A stretch of DNA of 64,000 bases from Glycine soja (Eukaryota; Streptophyta; Magnoliopsida; Fabales; Fabaceae): assembly GCF_004193775.1 (NCBI RefSeq), contig NC_041003.1, positions 31,548,263-31,612,262 of the forward strand, read 5' to 3'. The notes below the pieces were generated by a model. The model was not told the DNA's origin, ran no database searches, and worked only from the letters and a program-made list of their open reading frames with translations. Position 1 is the stretch's first letter. Each line of letters begins with the position of its first letter. A program made the position numbers and the translations under genes. Below, piece after piece: positions 10,477 to 23,700 of the stretch.

Positions 10477-12639
10477 CTTTGAATCACTCTTGATTCATCA
10501 TGAAGCTTTGCTTCTACACTTTGGATATTCCAAATCCATGCTGCTCAATGTCAAAAAGAGTGGCGTTGTCTTTTCAAGTGAGCACAATGCTTTCCTTTTG
10601 ATGTGGTTTTGTTGGTATTACATTTGCATCGACTCAGTAGGTGTTGTGAGTGAATACTGCAATTCTATAATGACTCTCACAATGGATTACACCTTGGCTA
10701 TGGGCCCTTTACTTTTGTCCACCCTTTACCAAGGCATTTTCCATATCCTCGGCAATCTTAAAGATGGTCACATAGAGTACAACAACATTTCTGGCCCGAT
10801 TTGATTTTTGGTGTTGTGGGTACAATTGTACTTCCTTGGTGCTCTCTACCCAGGCATTGGTCTTCTTGAAACTCAAAGGGAAGATACTTGTTATAGGCAA
10901 GCCCTTATATGTTTGCATGCACCAAAAGCAATAGCCTTTTCCATCAACAATTAGCTCCTAATGGTTGACTTCTCGCTTTGCTTTTCTCTCACCTTCCTTA
11001 ACTGTCGGCAGACCAAACCACATTGGACTCTAATTGATCTTGCCTTCATAAGTGAGGCAAATGTCACTGCTAGGAACAACTGGGCTTTGAAGTTGGCAGT
11101 TCATTGTTTCTTGTTTAGCATAAAACTCACTTCAAGGAACAACAAGCTAGTCGTTGTTGCCTATTATCCCTACTGTTTTGCCTAGCAGTTTGGTTTAGGT
11201 CAATCCATTCCCAAGATTCTCCACTATCACATTCGCCTGCCTATTAGCCTTTGTCAGCTGAACGAGATATCAATCGTTTTGGAAGGCATCTTAGATAAAC
11301 TCCATTCTTTGTATACAAGTGTTTCTCCTTCAGCCCCAGTAATGTGGACTTTTTCACAGAATGGTAGGGAGTTATTAAGGCCACCTTGTTTCCTAGAAGC
11401 CTAGCTGATTTTCTAATAAGGCTGATTGATGACTTGTTTGATGATGAACCACTTGCTTTGACTCTTTCCAGGTGTAGCCAAAATAAAACAATTGCATCCA
11501 CCTTAGTTGTTCAAGAAGGTAATTTATTTTATGCTTCATACTTACAATCATGGACTTCTTTCTTACATGGTTTCTTTTGCAAACATATCATTAGACTCCT
11601 TATGGTCTAATCTAGTCGATGTGAACACATTGCCAGACTCTCTTGCACCTCGACTTCATTCAAAATTGGCTGGTCTTAGGTGTCACACTTGTCAGTTGAC
11701 TATGCTACAAACCATGGCCTCCAAATCGTCTCACAAGTGGCAATGTGAAACCCTTGAGGTCTCTAAGAAGGTCCTTCAATCTCTTCACCTATTTTCTTCT
11801 CTTAACTACATTCTTTGCCAATTTTTCTTAACTTTATTCCTTTTTCAGTCAAAAAGAAAAACAAAGGGTAACGACAAGGCCAAGGAATTCTTCAAGTAGC
11901 CCATGCCATCGCTAAGCACTCACGGAGCCCAGTGGGCTGAAAGAATGGGCACTAGTAGCCAAAGAGGTACCCTTAATACTTTTGTCAAATTGGCTAATTC
12001 CATTCTAATCCCTAGGAAGCCTTCTATTCTAGATGATGTCCTCTCTATGTACTTCTAGTTCCTTATGAACATCCCACCAATTCCTCAAGACAGTTCAGCC
12101 TCTTGAAAAACAAGAAATATGTCCAAGACATTCTAGTTTAGCCATTTGCAGAGGATCTTGCCAATATTCACCTTTTGAGGAGCTAGCAGCAATTGCCAAC
12201 CCCAACATTATAAATAAGATTGAGAGGAAGGTATGCGAACAAATTTCCTTGCTTCTAGGGGATTTGGATTCAAAATTTAAGTTCAATGCTAAGTGCAAGA
12301 ATCAAAGCAGCTAAGAGATCAAACGACTAAACAAACTGGAGGCTAGTAAGGCGAACATCACTGCTCAATTTGCCTTTATTGAGGAAAAAAGGCATGCTGA
12401 CTTGGAACTGCAAGCCAGAACTAGTGCACAGGTTAAGCTTCAAGATCAGTTGACGACTATTCAAAAAAAGATTTCTACTCTCCAACCTGTTCTCGGAGAG
12501 GCTGTAACTAGGGTGAATAATTATAATGATAAGAGGGTGGAATTCTACGAGCAAGGGAATCAGCTGATAAGGATATCGCCTACAAGATTTTGACTTATAA
12601 CGAAGAGCCTTTCCTAGGGAGGCGATCATTTCCCTAACT

Positions 12640-14701
12640 TAGGATCCTTGAAACCCAAAGGCAACATTGTTTTCTAAACTAGGTCGCCTTCTTCGAATCC
12701 TTTGTTTCAAACATGCTTGTTATAATGTCGTGCTACTTTTTCCTTGTTTTGCTTAATATTCTCATAAGTCATTAAGCGATCTTCGTCAGTCGATTCTAGA
12801 GGTTGAACGACATCTTGCCTATATGTTAGTTGAAAAGGCATTGCATTTGTAGCATTGCTCTTAGTATGTCTACAAGCCCATAATACTTTAGACAACATTT
12901 CGTGCCAATGCCTAGGCTTGTATTCCATAGACTTCTTAATTAAATCAATGATGATTTTGTTAATGGCCTCTACTTGCCTATTAGCTTAAGCATGATAAAG
13001 CGCAGAATGAACCATTTTAATTCAAAATTGTTGAGAAAATGCAACAACTTTTTTTCCTGTAAAGATGGGGCCCTAATCCGCCGTTATGGTCTCCGGTATC
13101 CCATTTGTACTTGCACACTTAAGAAGCAAATCATTAGCCATTCTCCTGTACAAATCAACACCTAACAATGTGTTTGAGTGTGACGCTTGTTTAGCTAACA
13201 GTTGTTCTAAGTAGTCTATCAACTCGTGTCGCCAATCCTTATTAGTCGTGGTCGTATCTTGAACAACCATATTAAGCCAATCATACTCGAGCTCTTCAAC
13301 TTGTAGCTCTTTGTACTTGGAAGCATGTTGAGCTAGCTCGTTAACTTCTTGTTTCTCTTTTCATGGTACATATGCAACTTCGGCGTCCATAAATTGCCTT
13401 AGCAATTGGACAACAAATTCATGTAAAGGGATCAAATTTAGGTGACAACACCTGCATTGGTTTGTTAACTATTTTATCACCAGCTGTGAATCACCTAAGA
13501 TCTTAATGGACTTACCATACTTAGCCAATAATATCTTCAAGCCCATGACTAAGGATTCATATTCACCCTAATTGTTGGAGCAATTGGTTGGTAAATCACA
13601 AGTGAATTTCCTTGTCTTTTCATCTAGACTAGTCATTACTAATCCTACTCCTATAGCTGACCTCATTTTGGACTCATCAAATGACATTATCCATGGCTTA
13701 ACCCCTATATACGTGATTTGCCTATCGAAAGGATCTAGGGGATCTTCCCACGAATGTTGTGCCAAGAAATTAGCTAAGGTCTATCCTTTAACAACAATCA
13801 ATGGCAAGTAATTAAGCGAGTATGTGCATAATTTCATACCCTATTTCATCAGCCATCCTTGTAAGGTAGGCCTATTTAGCAGATACTTAATTATATCAAT
13901 TTTGTACACCATGAATACTTCTTTAGGCAACAAATAATATTCCAATTTAGTACTTGAAAAGTACAAGGATAAATAAAGCTTTTCAATAGCTTTATATTTA
14001 CAATTAGCATCTATTAGCAATCTTCTTAAGTAGTATACAACTGACTTTGTCCCATCATCGGCCTAAGGAAGTTGATCTTTCCTATTAAACTTTGCAACTC
14101 TAATTTATTTTTGGAGGAGTTGCTTCTAGAATCGCCTTGGTTATATTCTTGTTGACTCTAATTCCCTTGTTATGTACAAGGAAACCTAGGAAATGGCCTA
14201 CCGTTATCCCAAAAGCACACTTCTCATGATTCATCTTCAAGCCATGTAACCTCATCCTTTTGAATGCATGTTCCAAGTTCAACAAGTGTTGATCAAATGT
14301 AGCCAACTTGAAAACTATGTCATGTATGTATACCTCCATGGTCCTACCAATCAAATCATGAAATATTAGATTCATAGTCCTTTGGGAACTAGCCTCAACA
14401 TTCTTAAGTTCAAAAGGCATCACTACCCACTCAAAAATACTAATGGCCCATGTGCACCTGAAGGCTATTTTATGAACATCCTCTTTGGCTATGAAAATTT
14501 GGTTATGACTTGAATAATCATCCATAAAGGTGAGTATTCCATTGCTAACCGCAAAGTCTACCAACATGTCTGCAATTGGCATGGCATACTCATCCTTAAG
14601 GATAGCCAAATTCAATTTTATGAAGTCCATATAGACCTCCACCTTGTCATTCTTCTTGATGATAGGGACTATATTAGACAACCAATCAACATACTTAGCC
14701 G
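12640..14701 (-). pseudogene. Ty3/gypsy pol remnant: RT, RNase H, integrase
   Basis: RT occupies 14701-14100, with YVDWLSNIVPIIKKN, DEYAMPIADMLVDFA, HKIAFRCTWAISIFEWVVMP and LNLEHAFKRMRLHGLKMNHE. The catalytic YIDD box reads YIHD, so the first of its two aspartates is lost. RNase H follows at about 13960-13430 (SFDESKMRSAIGVGLVM; then GDSQLV in a separate piece), with a stop replacing the residue before the GEYES motif. Integrase pieces lie at 13270-13073 (CASTNGIPETITAD) and 12928-12707 (KPRHWHEMLSKVLWACR, NAMPFQLTYRQDVVQPLE). Several frameshifts separate the pieces. The RT N-terminal half is missing because CACTA-2A starts at 14702; the apparent open frame running past 14701 to 14828 is transposon sequence, not RT. 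Confidence 0.85.
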
Positions 14702-14990
14702 CACTACAAGAAAAATTGTTATTTCCCGCGGAATGTATTTCGTTGAAAATGATTACATTACCGATGAAATTTATCGACAGACTATAGTCCGTAGGAAAAT
14801 GATAGAATTTCTTATGGAATTTACCCATGGAAAAGTTTTTCGTCAGAAAATATAAATTACCGACGGATTTTTCCGATGGATTTTGTTTCCGTCGAAAATA
14901 TAAATGTTACCAATGGATTTTTCTAACAGATTACATTTCCATCGAAAATTAAAATTATACCAAAAATAAAAGATCTCAACCCTAACAAGG
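14702..14990. repeat. CACTA-2A 5' terminus and subterminal repeats
   Basis: From the terminus CACTACAAGAAAAA the motif family TTACCGACGGATTTTTCCGATGGA and its relatives (CCGTCGAAAA, TTTCCATCGAAAA) recurs in both orientations every 20-40 bp to about 14950. The same motif family flanks CACTA-2B at both ends, which assigns the two copies to one family. Confidence 0.75.
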
Positions 14991-17900
14991 GACACAGCGA
15001 ATTCACATTTGGTGATTTTTGAAATCCTTCACTCCCATTATCACGCTGCCACGTGCGAGCTCCAACACCGTCACACTGCCGCACATGAGGTCCACCACCA
15101 TCACGCTACCATAGCACGAGCTCCACCACCGTCATGCTGCTCTCGGACAAGTTTTCCAAGCCTCTGTCGCACTTCGTGGTGCTGCCGTTGAGCAATGATT
15201 GTCGTTGCACACACCATCGCATCCACGCCAGCTGGTTAGTGCTCTTACATATCTTATACCAAGTGACCACACTATATGTGTGGTGCTGTGTGTGCATGTG
15301 ACCGTGAGAGAGGCGAGGTGCATGAGGGAGCGAGTAACTAAGCTTCGTGTTTTATGCAACTTAGGAAAGTCCCATTACAAACTGCTACCTCTTTTTGGTG
15401 TTCATTTTTTGAGTTTAACGCAAATTCTATTTATATTTCTTAAACAACATTTTGTAATGGCTTCGAGCTCATTGGAATTTCAAAATCCTTTACCATAATT
15501 CTTCTTGTTTGGAATCCTCAATTTTCCAGCATTGGAAGCTCATTTGCATTTTCCATCTTACAAGACGAAAATACATTTCTTTTGATTTCTCCTATTTTTC
15601 TTTTCAAAATTTTCATTTTGGCTTTAAAGATCAGAAATATGATGTACCTAGATATGGCTTCCTCTATTCAAGGTGATGATAAAAAGACTCCATGTGTGTT
15701 TGTTATGGCTTTCAGATTTTCTGTGTCGATGTAGTGGACGCGGTGGTGATTGGTGATTTTTGTTTTAAATTCAAATTTGGGATTTGGGATTTTACTGTTG
15801 CTTAATTTTGTGATGAATATATTTTTATTTGTCTGAGAATCAGAGAACATTCTTATGTCGTTTGTTGCTTATTTGAGAGTATGATGAATTCTTAAGGAGG
15901 TCTTCTGAATTTCTGGGATTTTTCATGCCATGTTTTTCATTGCCCGCTAGTTGTTTGATGAAATGCAGAGGGACTTTTAGTTGAAATTGTATAGTTGGGT
16001 ATGTTCGGGTTGGGGATTTGGATGATGCAAATGAGTTGTTTGAAACAATGCAAAGGTTGGAATGTTTATATGAATTTTCTCCATCTTTCATTCAATAAAC
16101 TAGTATTCTGATAACACTCAAGGAATGTATTTTCAATTTACAATAACTTTTTAAGAATTAAAAACCAAACTAAATTGAAATGGAAAGCTCAAAACAAAAA
16201 TTGATTTTAATTTTTTAAAATTTCAAAATTAAATACCGAAAACCACCCCCCAATAACACCTTACATGTTATTCAATGTATTGTCTAAAGCCTAGCTTGCT
16301 TTGTTGATGTCCGACATACGTACACTGTGTTCTAGATTACGAGATTGTTAAATGTCAATGGTGATGGCTATCTCTATCAGATTTATAGAATGCAGAAAAA
16401 ACTATTATCTTGAAGTGGACCTCTCAACATACAAGCCGTGAGATAATCAAAAGAATTTCTGTGAACGAGTTACACAACCGGCCTTAATATTGAATGGCCT
16501 CAACTGGACTGACTCATAATGGATTATGCCAATTCATTAGCCTGATTTTTTTATTTTTTTACTTATATGTTGGCCTACTTTTAATAATTGGTAAAATTAC
16601 AATATATTTTATTTAATACTACATATGTTGCCATTGTCCATTTTAAAGTTAATATTTTATGTACATTGAGTTTTGTTTTTAATTTCTAACACTTGTTTAT
16701 TGTTACAAGTGATGCACCTTAATTTATTTTTATTATTACATTATATTTTGTTATTTTATAGTACAAATGGCAACATGTATTTTTATTTTATTTTACAGGG
16801 GTTTAAAATATTTTGTTAACTTGTTATATAAAGGTGAATTTATTTTGATAATTTTTTATATTTTAAAAAAGTGAGTAGGCAATACTTCAATCCGTTGGGC
16901 TTGTGGCTTGTCAAGAGCTGTATAGGACTAATGTTTTTTTGTGTGTGAATTTATAGGTACGTTACCCCAGCATATGCTATCAGGTTCAAGTCATATGTTA
17001 ACATTTAAAATTAAAATATTAAGACAATTAAGAAAGAAAACAATTACTACTAGGAATTAAAATAACTCAAAATCAAGCCAAATAAAACTTATGGACTGCA
17101 TGCAGTTTTTTTTCGTATATATAGATTGCATATTATTTATACACTTGTACATCAAAAGCATGATTATTTATACTTTATATAAAAAAAAGTAACAGTGTAC
17201 AAGATTAAAACTACCATTCAAAGGATCCAGCCCTTACAAAATAATTAATTTCTTGTATGACAAATTATAAAAGGCAAAATTAACTCGTTGATTCTTATTG
17301 AAGTGTGTAGTTCAATTTATTTTAATAAAAATAATATTTTCTACCTTAAAATAAAAATCTCCATAATTGTTCCCAGATATGCACTAAACTTGAGAAATTA
17401 ATAGCTGAATTAAAAAATATTAAAAGACTCAATTCCAATTTAAAGTGCAAAAGGTGAAGACTTGCAAGTGGCAATAATTACCATCTGAGACATCTTTGTT
17501 GACTCTAGGAAGAGCCAGCTTCTCAGATTCGTGTTAATGCATAAAATTAACTAATCATGCAGAACTTTGTAAATTATTCCCCTAAAAACTGCCATAACAC
17601 TGCCACCTAAAACATGGTCAGAATTGTTGCTACACATTTAATGCAATTTCCCATGATAGGCATTTTTAGATGCAAAAATTTCTAACCATTTAAAAAAAAA
17701 AATCTTTCTCTCTTACTCTCAAGTTCATAGGTGAGATTGTGTTACATGATCGGTCCCTTACTCACACGTACGCTCCACTGTGGATTTTTATTCTAGTTGC
17801 TCAAAATTAGTATTCTAAATGTGTTAAGTATATTTGTGGTTGTGTTTATGTTATTTATATTCCATGCTTTGTTCATTTAGAAAGGCAAACACTATATGCA

Positions 17901-18019
17901 TGCGGGTTTTTTCCACCTAAAACATGATTAGATTTGTTGCCACTAATAATACAGATCACTCTAAGATTATGTATGTGATTCATGAATGTTCGTATTTTTT
18001 TCTTAAATATACAAAACAC
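14991..18019. other. CACTA-2A leader region, noncoding
   Basis: This lies between the terminus and the first TNP2 coding block. At 15040-15200 there are imperfect repeats of the kind ACGAGCTCCACCACCGTCA, with a counterpart in the 2B leader (46665-46760, TGTCCACCACC type). A second stretch, 17700-17790 (CTTTCTCTCTTACTCTCA, then CTTACTCACAC), is closely matched in 2B at 48305-48370. The intervening 15400-17690 is longer than in 2B and AT-rich; an unidentified insertion is possible. Short open frames here are not supported as genes. Confidence 0.5.
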
Positions 18020-19810
18020 GAACTATATTCTTTCAACTCGTTGGATGTACGATAGATGTTATAGTGGTAGAAGCAGTTTGAAAGAGTCTTTTGTTGAGGG
18101 GATTGAACAGTTTGTTTGCAAAGCTAGTCAGCAAGATTGTTATCACAATGATGAAGGATCATATGTCCTTGTGTTAAATGTGACTGTACTAGGGCTTTGG
18201 AGGATAGAGTTGTGAAGGTTCACCTTTACAAAAATGGGTTCAAGCCTAATTATTGGATTTGGACTCATCATGGTGGAGAGATGTTGCATGTTGATTTAAA
18301 AGATGACAATAGTTACATGGATGCTTCAAGTAGTATAAAATACATGGCTCAAGGTGAAAGAGATGGTGTGTGGTGCTCTCAGGCAACCTGAGACATCTGA
18401 AGCTCCAAACTTAAATAATACGGAAGCACCTCCAAATGAAGATACTCAAAGATTTTACAATTTATTGCTGGATGTGATTGAGCCATTGTATGAAGGGGCA
18501 TCAGACTCAAAATTATCAATATCCGTGAGGCTTTTAGCTTGCAAGTCCAATTGGAATGATCCTGACCAATGCTTAGAGTATATTGCAAAAATGTTTTTGG
18601 ATGTAACACCTATAAAAGATCGTTTGAGAAAAATTTATGATGTGAAGAGGTTAGTATCGAAGTTGGGATTGGAGGCTAAGAGGATTGACTACTATGTGGA
18701 TGCCTGTATGTTGTATTATAACAATGATGGAGCATTAACTAAATGCAAATTTTATAACAAGCCCAGGTATCATGTGAAGATTGTTGGAACAAGCAATAGA
18801 AAACCAGTTCCACTAAAGGTGATGTTTTATTTGCCTATAATACCAAGGTTGCAGAGAATTTTTGCATCAATGCAAATTGCAAGCCAAATGGAATGACACT
18901 ATGAGAATAGAAGATTTCTAGGCATGTTACGGCATCCCTCTGACGGTGAAGCCTAGAAGCACTTTGATAATGATTTATGGAATGTGCGACTCGATTTGTG
19001 CACAGATGGATTTAACCCATATATTCAAGCATCCTCTTCACCTTATTCTTGTTGGCCAATCATTCTTACCTCATACAATCTTTCTTCAGAAATGTGGATG
19101 ACTAAACCTTATATGTCTTTTACTTGTGTCGTACTAGGCCCATTTAATCCAATGGTTGGTATTGATGTCTACTTACAACCTTTAATTGATGATCTGAAGA
19201 AGTTGCGGAGTGGTGTTCTCACTTACGATGTTTCAAGAAAGAAAAATTTCATGATAAGGGCAGCTTTGTTGTGGACTATTAATGATTTTCCTACTTATGG
19301 CATGTTGTCTGCTTGGGGGACTCATGATAGATTGGCATGTTCATATTGCATGGAGGACACAAAGACCTTCAAGTTAGCAAATGGGGGAAAAACTTCGTGG
19401 CTTGACTGCCATTGTAGGTTCTTACCTACTGATCATGAATTTAGAAGGAACAGAAATGCCTTCAAAAAATGGGAATTAGAAAGGGATGAGTCACCACGTA
19501 TGTTGACACCTACACAAGTTAGGGTTAGGGATTTGCCAAAAGTCACAAAAACCGGTCTGCCATCACCAATAGATATGGGGAGTGGCATCATTGGACAAAA
19601 AGAAGTACCTTTTGGGATCTTCCATATTGGAAAGATAATTTGTTGTGAGACAATCTTGATGCTATGCAAATAAATAAAAATTTCTTTGACTACATATTCA
19701 ACACTGTGATGAATGTCAGTGGTAAGACAAAAGACAATGAGAAGGCTAGGATGGACTTAACTTTGTATTGTAGGCGAAAAGAATTGGAGTTGAATTTGGG
19801 GGCTGATGAG

Positions 19811-20469
19811 TGTCAGACCCTAATTTCGTCTGGGGAATGTTTTTATCATTCGACACCGGTTGCAACACAAGGTCGAGGGATCGCTCAAATCGATTGTCGG
19901 ATCTAGGAACGAAAACCATAAGGAAATGGGCAAAATGGTCATTTTCTGGAATTTTCTGGACCTTAGCTCGCCCAAGCTAGCATTTGGCTCACCTGGGCTA
20001 TGAAATACCTTTATCCTTAAGCAACCTGCTCACCTGGGCAAGCTGCCCCTGCCTCAAATAGATTTTTCTATAAATAGCCATGCAAGGGAAAGGTTTTGAG
20101 GGTTCAGAAATTTTAGAGAGGAATAAAAATGAAGGGAGAGGAAGGAAAAATAAGAAAAGTGAAGTCGAGACGTTGCTGAATCGCAACATAGGATCATTCC
20201 CTATGCCGCTTCTCATGTTATGCACACTCGATTAAAGGTTGTTGTCCCTGGTGACGGGTGTGTGGGGTGTTAATACCTTCCTCATGCGTAAACAACTCCC
20301 GAACCCTTATTTTCGAAATTTGCAGACCTCTTTTTTGGTTTTTCTAACGTTTCCCTCGAATAAACGTTGGTGGCGACTCCACGCGTTTTCTCCCTAGGAG
20401 AAGAACATGCTTTTATGTTATGAATTTTTATCTTGCTTTCATCATCCCGTCGTGAGGTAGGTTGCGACA
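19811..20469 (+). repeat. 5' LTR of the gag-only gypsy element (shortened)
   Basis: TGTCAGACCCTAATTTCGTC to GGTAGGTTGCGACA, 659 bp. A TATA box CTATAAATAG is at 20068-20077. Compared with the 1262-bp 3' LTR it lacks about 560 bp after CGCTTCTC (20200), resuming at ATGTTATGCACACTCG, and lacks a roughly 40-bp local duplication present in the 3' copy. The missing part lies downstream of the TATA box, so the transcribed R-U5 portion is affected. Confidence 0.85.
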
Positions 20470-21959
20470 GATGGGGACTCCATTGAGGACTTGTTAGAGA
20501 GTTAAGCCATTTTCATCGAGTGTGTAATTTTATCATGACTTTTTCTTTATTTTATTTTTGCAAAATAAAATGTGCCATTGAACCCTAGGATAGGCGACAT
20601 GTGTTATACTTAGGTTGCTTTGTTCACACGTGACAACTACACTTTTACACACACCTTTTATGTTGGGCCCTATACCCAGGTTTGTGTGAGCCATAGGGAA
20701 TAGAGGTTGATCTGTGGTCATGCTGGGTCTCCAACTCACTTGATAATAGTGAAGCCTCATCTAGAGTTTTCCTCTCTTGGTGATGCATTATCGCTGATAG
20801 TCCCTATCGCCATAATGTATTATCTAAGAGGATGATATCTCTAGATACCGGTAAGGTTACATGAAAGTACCCTTGGGAGTTGTCACTAGAAGTGGACTTT
20901 TGGATCCTCTCCATTAGGTTCCTAAATTAGGGGCACAGAGTAAACTCACTCTGGCTTGTTCCTTGATAGCATCATGCATTTCTTCATGGCATCATAATGG
21001 ACATACCATTCCTGCATTTATCATTTATCAATTCATGCATTGCATTTGCATAAGTCATTGCATTATCATACATCTTCATTTAGCATGTTTTTATTCTGCC
21101 AATTGCATACATTCTATTTTCATCGCCTGCATGTTATGTTCACTCATGCACGATCCTGACACATAGTTGCTCATGCCTTGCATTTTCCAAAAAAAGAACA
21201 AAAAGAAAGTCACAATAAAGCATGAAAATTTACACCACATTCTTAGTTACATGTGTTGGGTACCATGATGATAGCTATAAATAGACCATGTTGGGATTAT
21301 ACACTCATTTCTCTTGAAAAATAATCAAAAATCATGTGAACATGGTACCTAATGCATTGTTAACTAGGAAAGGATGGTTCTTCGGGCGTCTCATGTCGAT
21401 CTCATAATTACATTTGTCATGCATAGCATAAGTATGCCCTATTCATTCATCTCTATGATAGGTTGTCAAATTATTGACAATCAAAATTTCTATTCCTTGG
21501 ATTATGGGGCCGAATCAAGCATATGCTTTTAAGAAAAGATTTTCATCAAGTCAAGGTCAAGTATAGAAGTAACCAGCTTGCAAAAGTTGGGGCAGAAGAT
21601 GGATCGAGTTTACATAGCTTCTTTGGCTACTGCCAACACATGATTGAGCTAAATAATTTACAAAATTAGGAACTGTTGATGTCCATGTTTTATTTCTAGT
21701 TGCACTTTGACTCAGACAAGATGTGATGAACAATGTTGTTTTAATGAAAATCTGAATTGATTCAACCCTATGTTCTACTGAATGTCCTGTGTAAAATTTG
21801 CAATACTTCATTAATGTATCATTCACCTACATCCATGCTTATTTTTCTTTTCACATTGATTGCAATTCTCATTGCATTCTTTCCTTGAAAATCAGAACTG
21901 TAATCAAAAGGAAAGAATGCGCTTTACGGTGCCCTTACCAAATGCGTGCCAGAGCTAGA
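20470..21959 (+). other. Gypsy element leader, noncoding
   Basis: The sequence after the LTR begins GATGGGGACTCCATTGAGG. This would be the primer-binding position; it resembles the TGGCGACTCC-type site used by Ogre-like elements but I cannot match it fully to a tRNA. The rest is noncoding leader, with CATTGCAT-rich sequence at 20960-21170. No gene is supported. Confidence 0.45.
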
Positions 21960-23700
21960 GTGATGAGTGAAATAGAAGAGGTACAGGAACATATGAAGGC
22001 CGACATGGAGGCCATGAAAGAGCAAATGACCACAATGATGGAAGTCATGATGAGTATGAGAAAAATGATGGAGGTCAACACGGCTATAGTCGTTGTCGCA
22101 AGTACTGCCACTGAGGTGGACCCAACTCACCCATCTGGCCTCAATCAAGTAAATCGTCTAGTCTCAAATATGGTAGGTCAGGGAGGCGAAGCATTGGGAA
22201 GTATGGGCGGCCCCCATTTCGTGCAAGTCCAGAGCAAGCATTTCTTCCCACCATGTGGCTTGACTCCCAACTATACGTCACCCAATGTTGCACACGCTCC
22301 CGATGAGAATATTGATAACTCCGCTCCCATACCCATTGAGAGCCAACAACCCCAATCTGGTCATGCACAGGTCCCTCAACCTATGGGGGAGACACATGAA
22401 GTAACTCGAGACCGCACTCTAGCCGACTTTAAGACTCACCTCGAATATGCCACTGAGGGGCAGGCATTTTGTGGCATACCCCTATCAAACACTTAGGGGG
22501 GGGGGCTCAGTATCGCTCACAACCACAACCCTTGCATTTTGTAGTGGGAAGAGTCCCTTCTGCCATGGTGGAAAGGGAAAAATTCAATCATATAGAAGAA
22601 AGGTTGAGGGCCATTGAAGGAGGCAGAGATTATGCTTTTGCTGACATGGCAAAGTTGTGCCTAGTGCCCAACATGGTCATTCCTCCGAAGTTCAAGGTGC
22701 CGAATTTCGATAAGTACAAGGGGACTACTTGCCCCAAGAATCAACTGAAGATGTACTACAGGAAAATGGGGGCATGCGTAAAAGATGGAAAATTGTTGAT
22801 GCATTTCTTCTAGGAAAGTCTTATTAAGGCAGTCGTCACCTGGTATACTAATCTAGAATCTTCCCAGGTCTGTTCCTGGAAAGACCTAATGGTCGCCTTC
22901 CTCAAGCAGTATCAATACAATTCTGATATGGCCTCGGATAGAATGTAGTTGTAGAACATGTGCAAGAGAGATAATGAATCGTTCAAAGAATACGCCCAGA
23001 GATGGAGGAATCTAGCAGCTCAAGTAGCGCCACCAATGATGGAGAGGGAGATGATAACAATGATAGTGGACACATTATCGGTGTTCTACTATGAGAAGAT
23101 GGTGGGTTATATGCCTTCAAGCTTTGCAAATTTAGAGTTTGCTGGCGAGAGGATCGAAGTGGGTCTGAGAAAAGGAAAATTTGATTATGCTGCTTTGAAG
23201 AAACCCATGTTGTGACTACCATTCCTACATAGCCAAATTTCCCACTAGCTCAACAATATCAATACTTAGACAATATTAGTCCTTCTCATTACCCACCACC
23301 CTACCAGCCAAGAACACCCAATCATCCATAAAGGTCGCCCCTAAATCGACCATAAAACCCTCCTTCTGCACATCCTAGGTCAAGCACCACCCTTAATACA
23401 AACCAAAACACCAATCAGGGAAGGAATTTTCCAGAAAATGAGCCTGTAGAATTCACCCCAATTTTGGTGTCGTATGCTAACTTCCATATTTACTCAATAA
23501 TGCAATGGTAGCCATAATCCCGGCAGAGATTCCTCAACCTCCATTTTCCTGAGGATACAACTCATGCAACATGTGCTTATCATGGAGGAGTTCCAAGGCA
23601 TTCCATTGAGCATTGTATGACCCTGAAATATAAGGTGCAAAGTCTAATTGATGTAGGCTGGCTAAAATTTGAGGAGGACAATTGCTTGTGAATTTTGACA
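21960..23700 (+). pseudogene. Gypsy gag remnant
   Basis: This is the retrotransposon capsid polyprotein. The likely start region is MSEIEEVQEHMKADMEAMKE (about 21963), a Met/Glu-rich coiled-coil-like N-terminus. The frame shifts at a run of ten G residues (22497-22506) and continues with REKFNHIEERLRAIEGGRDY and PNFDKYKGTTCPKNQLKMYY. After a TAG at 22813 the gag core continues with VTWYTNLE, KDLMVAFLKQYQYNSDMA, NESFKEYAQRWRNLAAQV and GYMPSSFANLEFAGERIEVG. A terminal zinc-finger-like segment, AYHGGVPRHSIEHC, followed by YKVQSLIDVGWLKFEE, ends near 23690. At least three stops and the poly-G frameshift make it inactive. Confidence 0.8.

Larger units (their letters stand above)
8274..12600 (+). 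pseudogene. Plant mobile domain (PMD, MAIN-like) gene, broken and split by a solo LTR
   Basis: The PMD is a plant domain found in MAIN/MAIL1 proteins and as a passenger in transposons. The first ATG of the relic is at 8274 (MSASKQSV). PMD motifs visible are FWPMTINGLVLPEAMVGPTL and HDVAAILNLPIYGEELPPLY (about 8680-8800). After the LTR insertion come NAFLLMWFCWYYICI and YTLAMGPLLLSTLYQGI (about 10585-10740). A degenerate middle follows, and the C-terminus has a coiled-coil-like stretch with QDQLTTIQKKISTLQPVLGE (about 12440-12500). The reading frame crosses the insertion cleanly: GATGACTTTG at 8851-8857 continues as AATCACTCTTG at 10482. Stops and frameshifts (for example near 8560 and 10802) prevent a full product. 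It lies antisense and downstream of gypsy pol, so it is probably a retrotransposon passenger gene rather than a host gene. Confidence 0.75.
7447..14701 (-). mobile_element. Ty3/gypsy retrotransposon remnant, probable Tat lineage, with antisense PMD gene
   Basis: Read on the minus strand the order is reverse transcriptase (14701-14100), RNase H (about 13960-13430), integrase (about 13270-12700), an oppositely oriented plant-mobile-domain gene (12600-8274) and a probable 3' LTR (about 7447-8230). Extra and antisense open frames downstream of pol are known in the Tat lineage of plant Ty3/gypsy elements, and the RT sequence resembles that lineage. The 5' half (gag, protease, start of RT, 5' LTR) is absent: CACTA-2A begins at 14702 within the RT, and the far side of that insertion has been lost. 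A solo LTR is inserted in the PMD gene. Treating all these parts as one element is inference from order and orientation. Confidence 0.6.

Noticed and set aside
14702..14828. Extension of the minus-strand RT open frame past 14701
   Set aside because: The extension is translated CACTA-2A terminal sequence; the RT similarity begins only at 14701.
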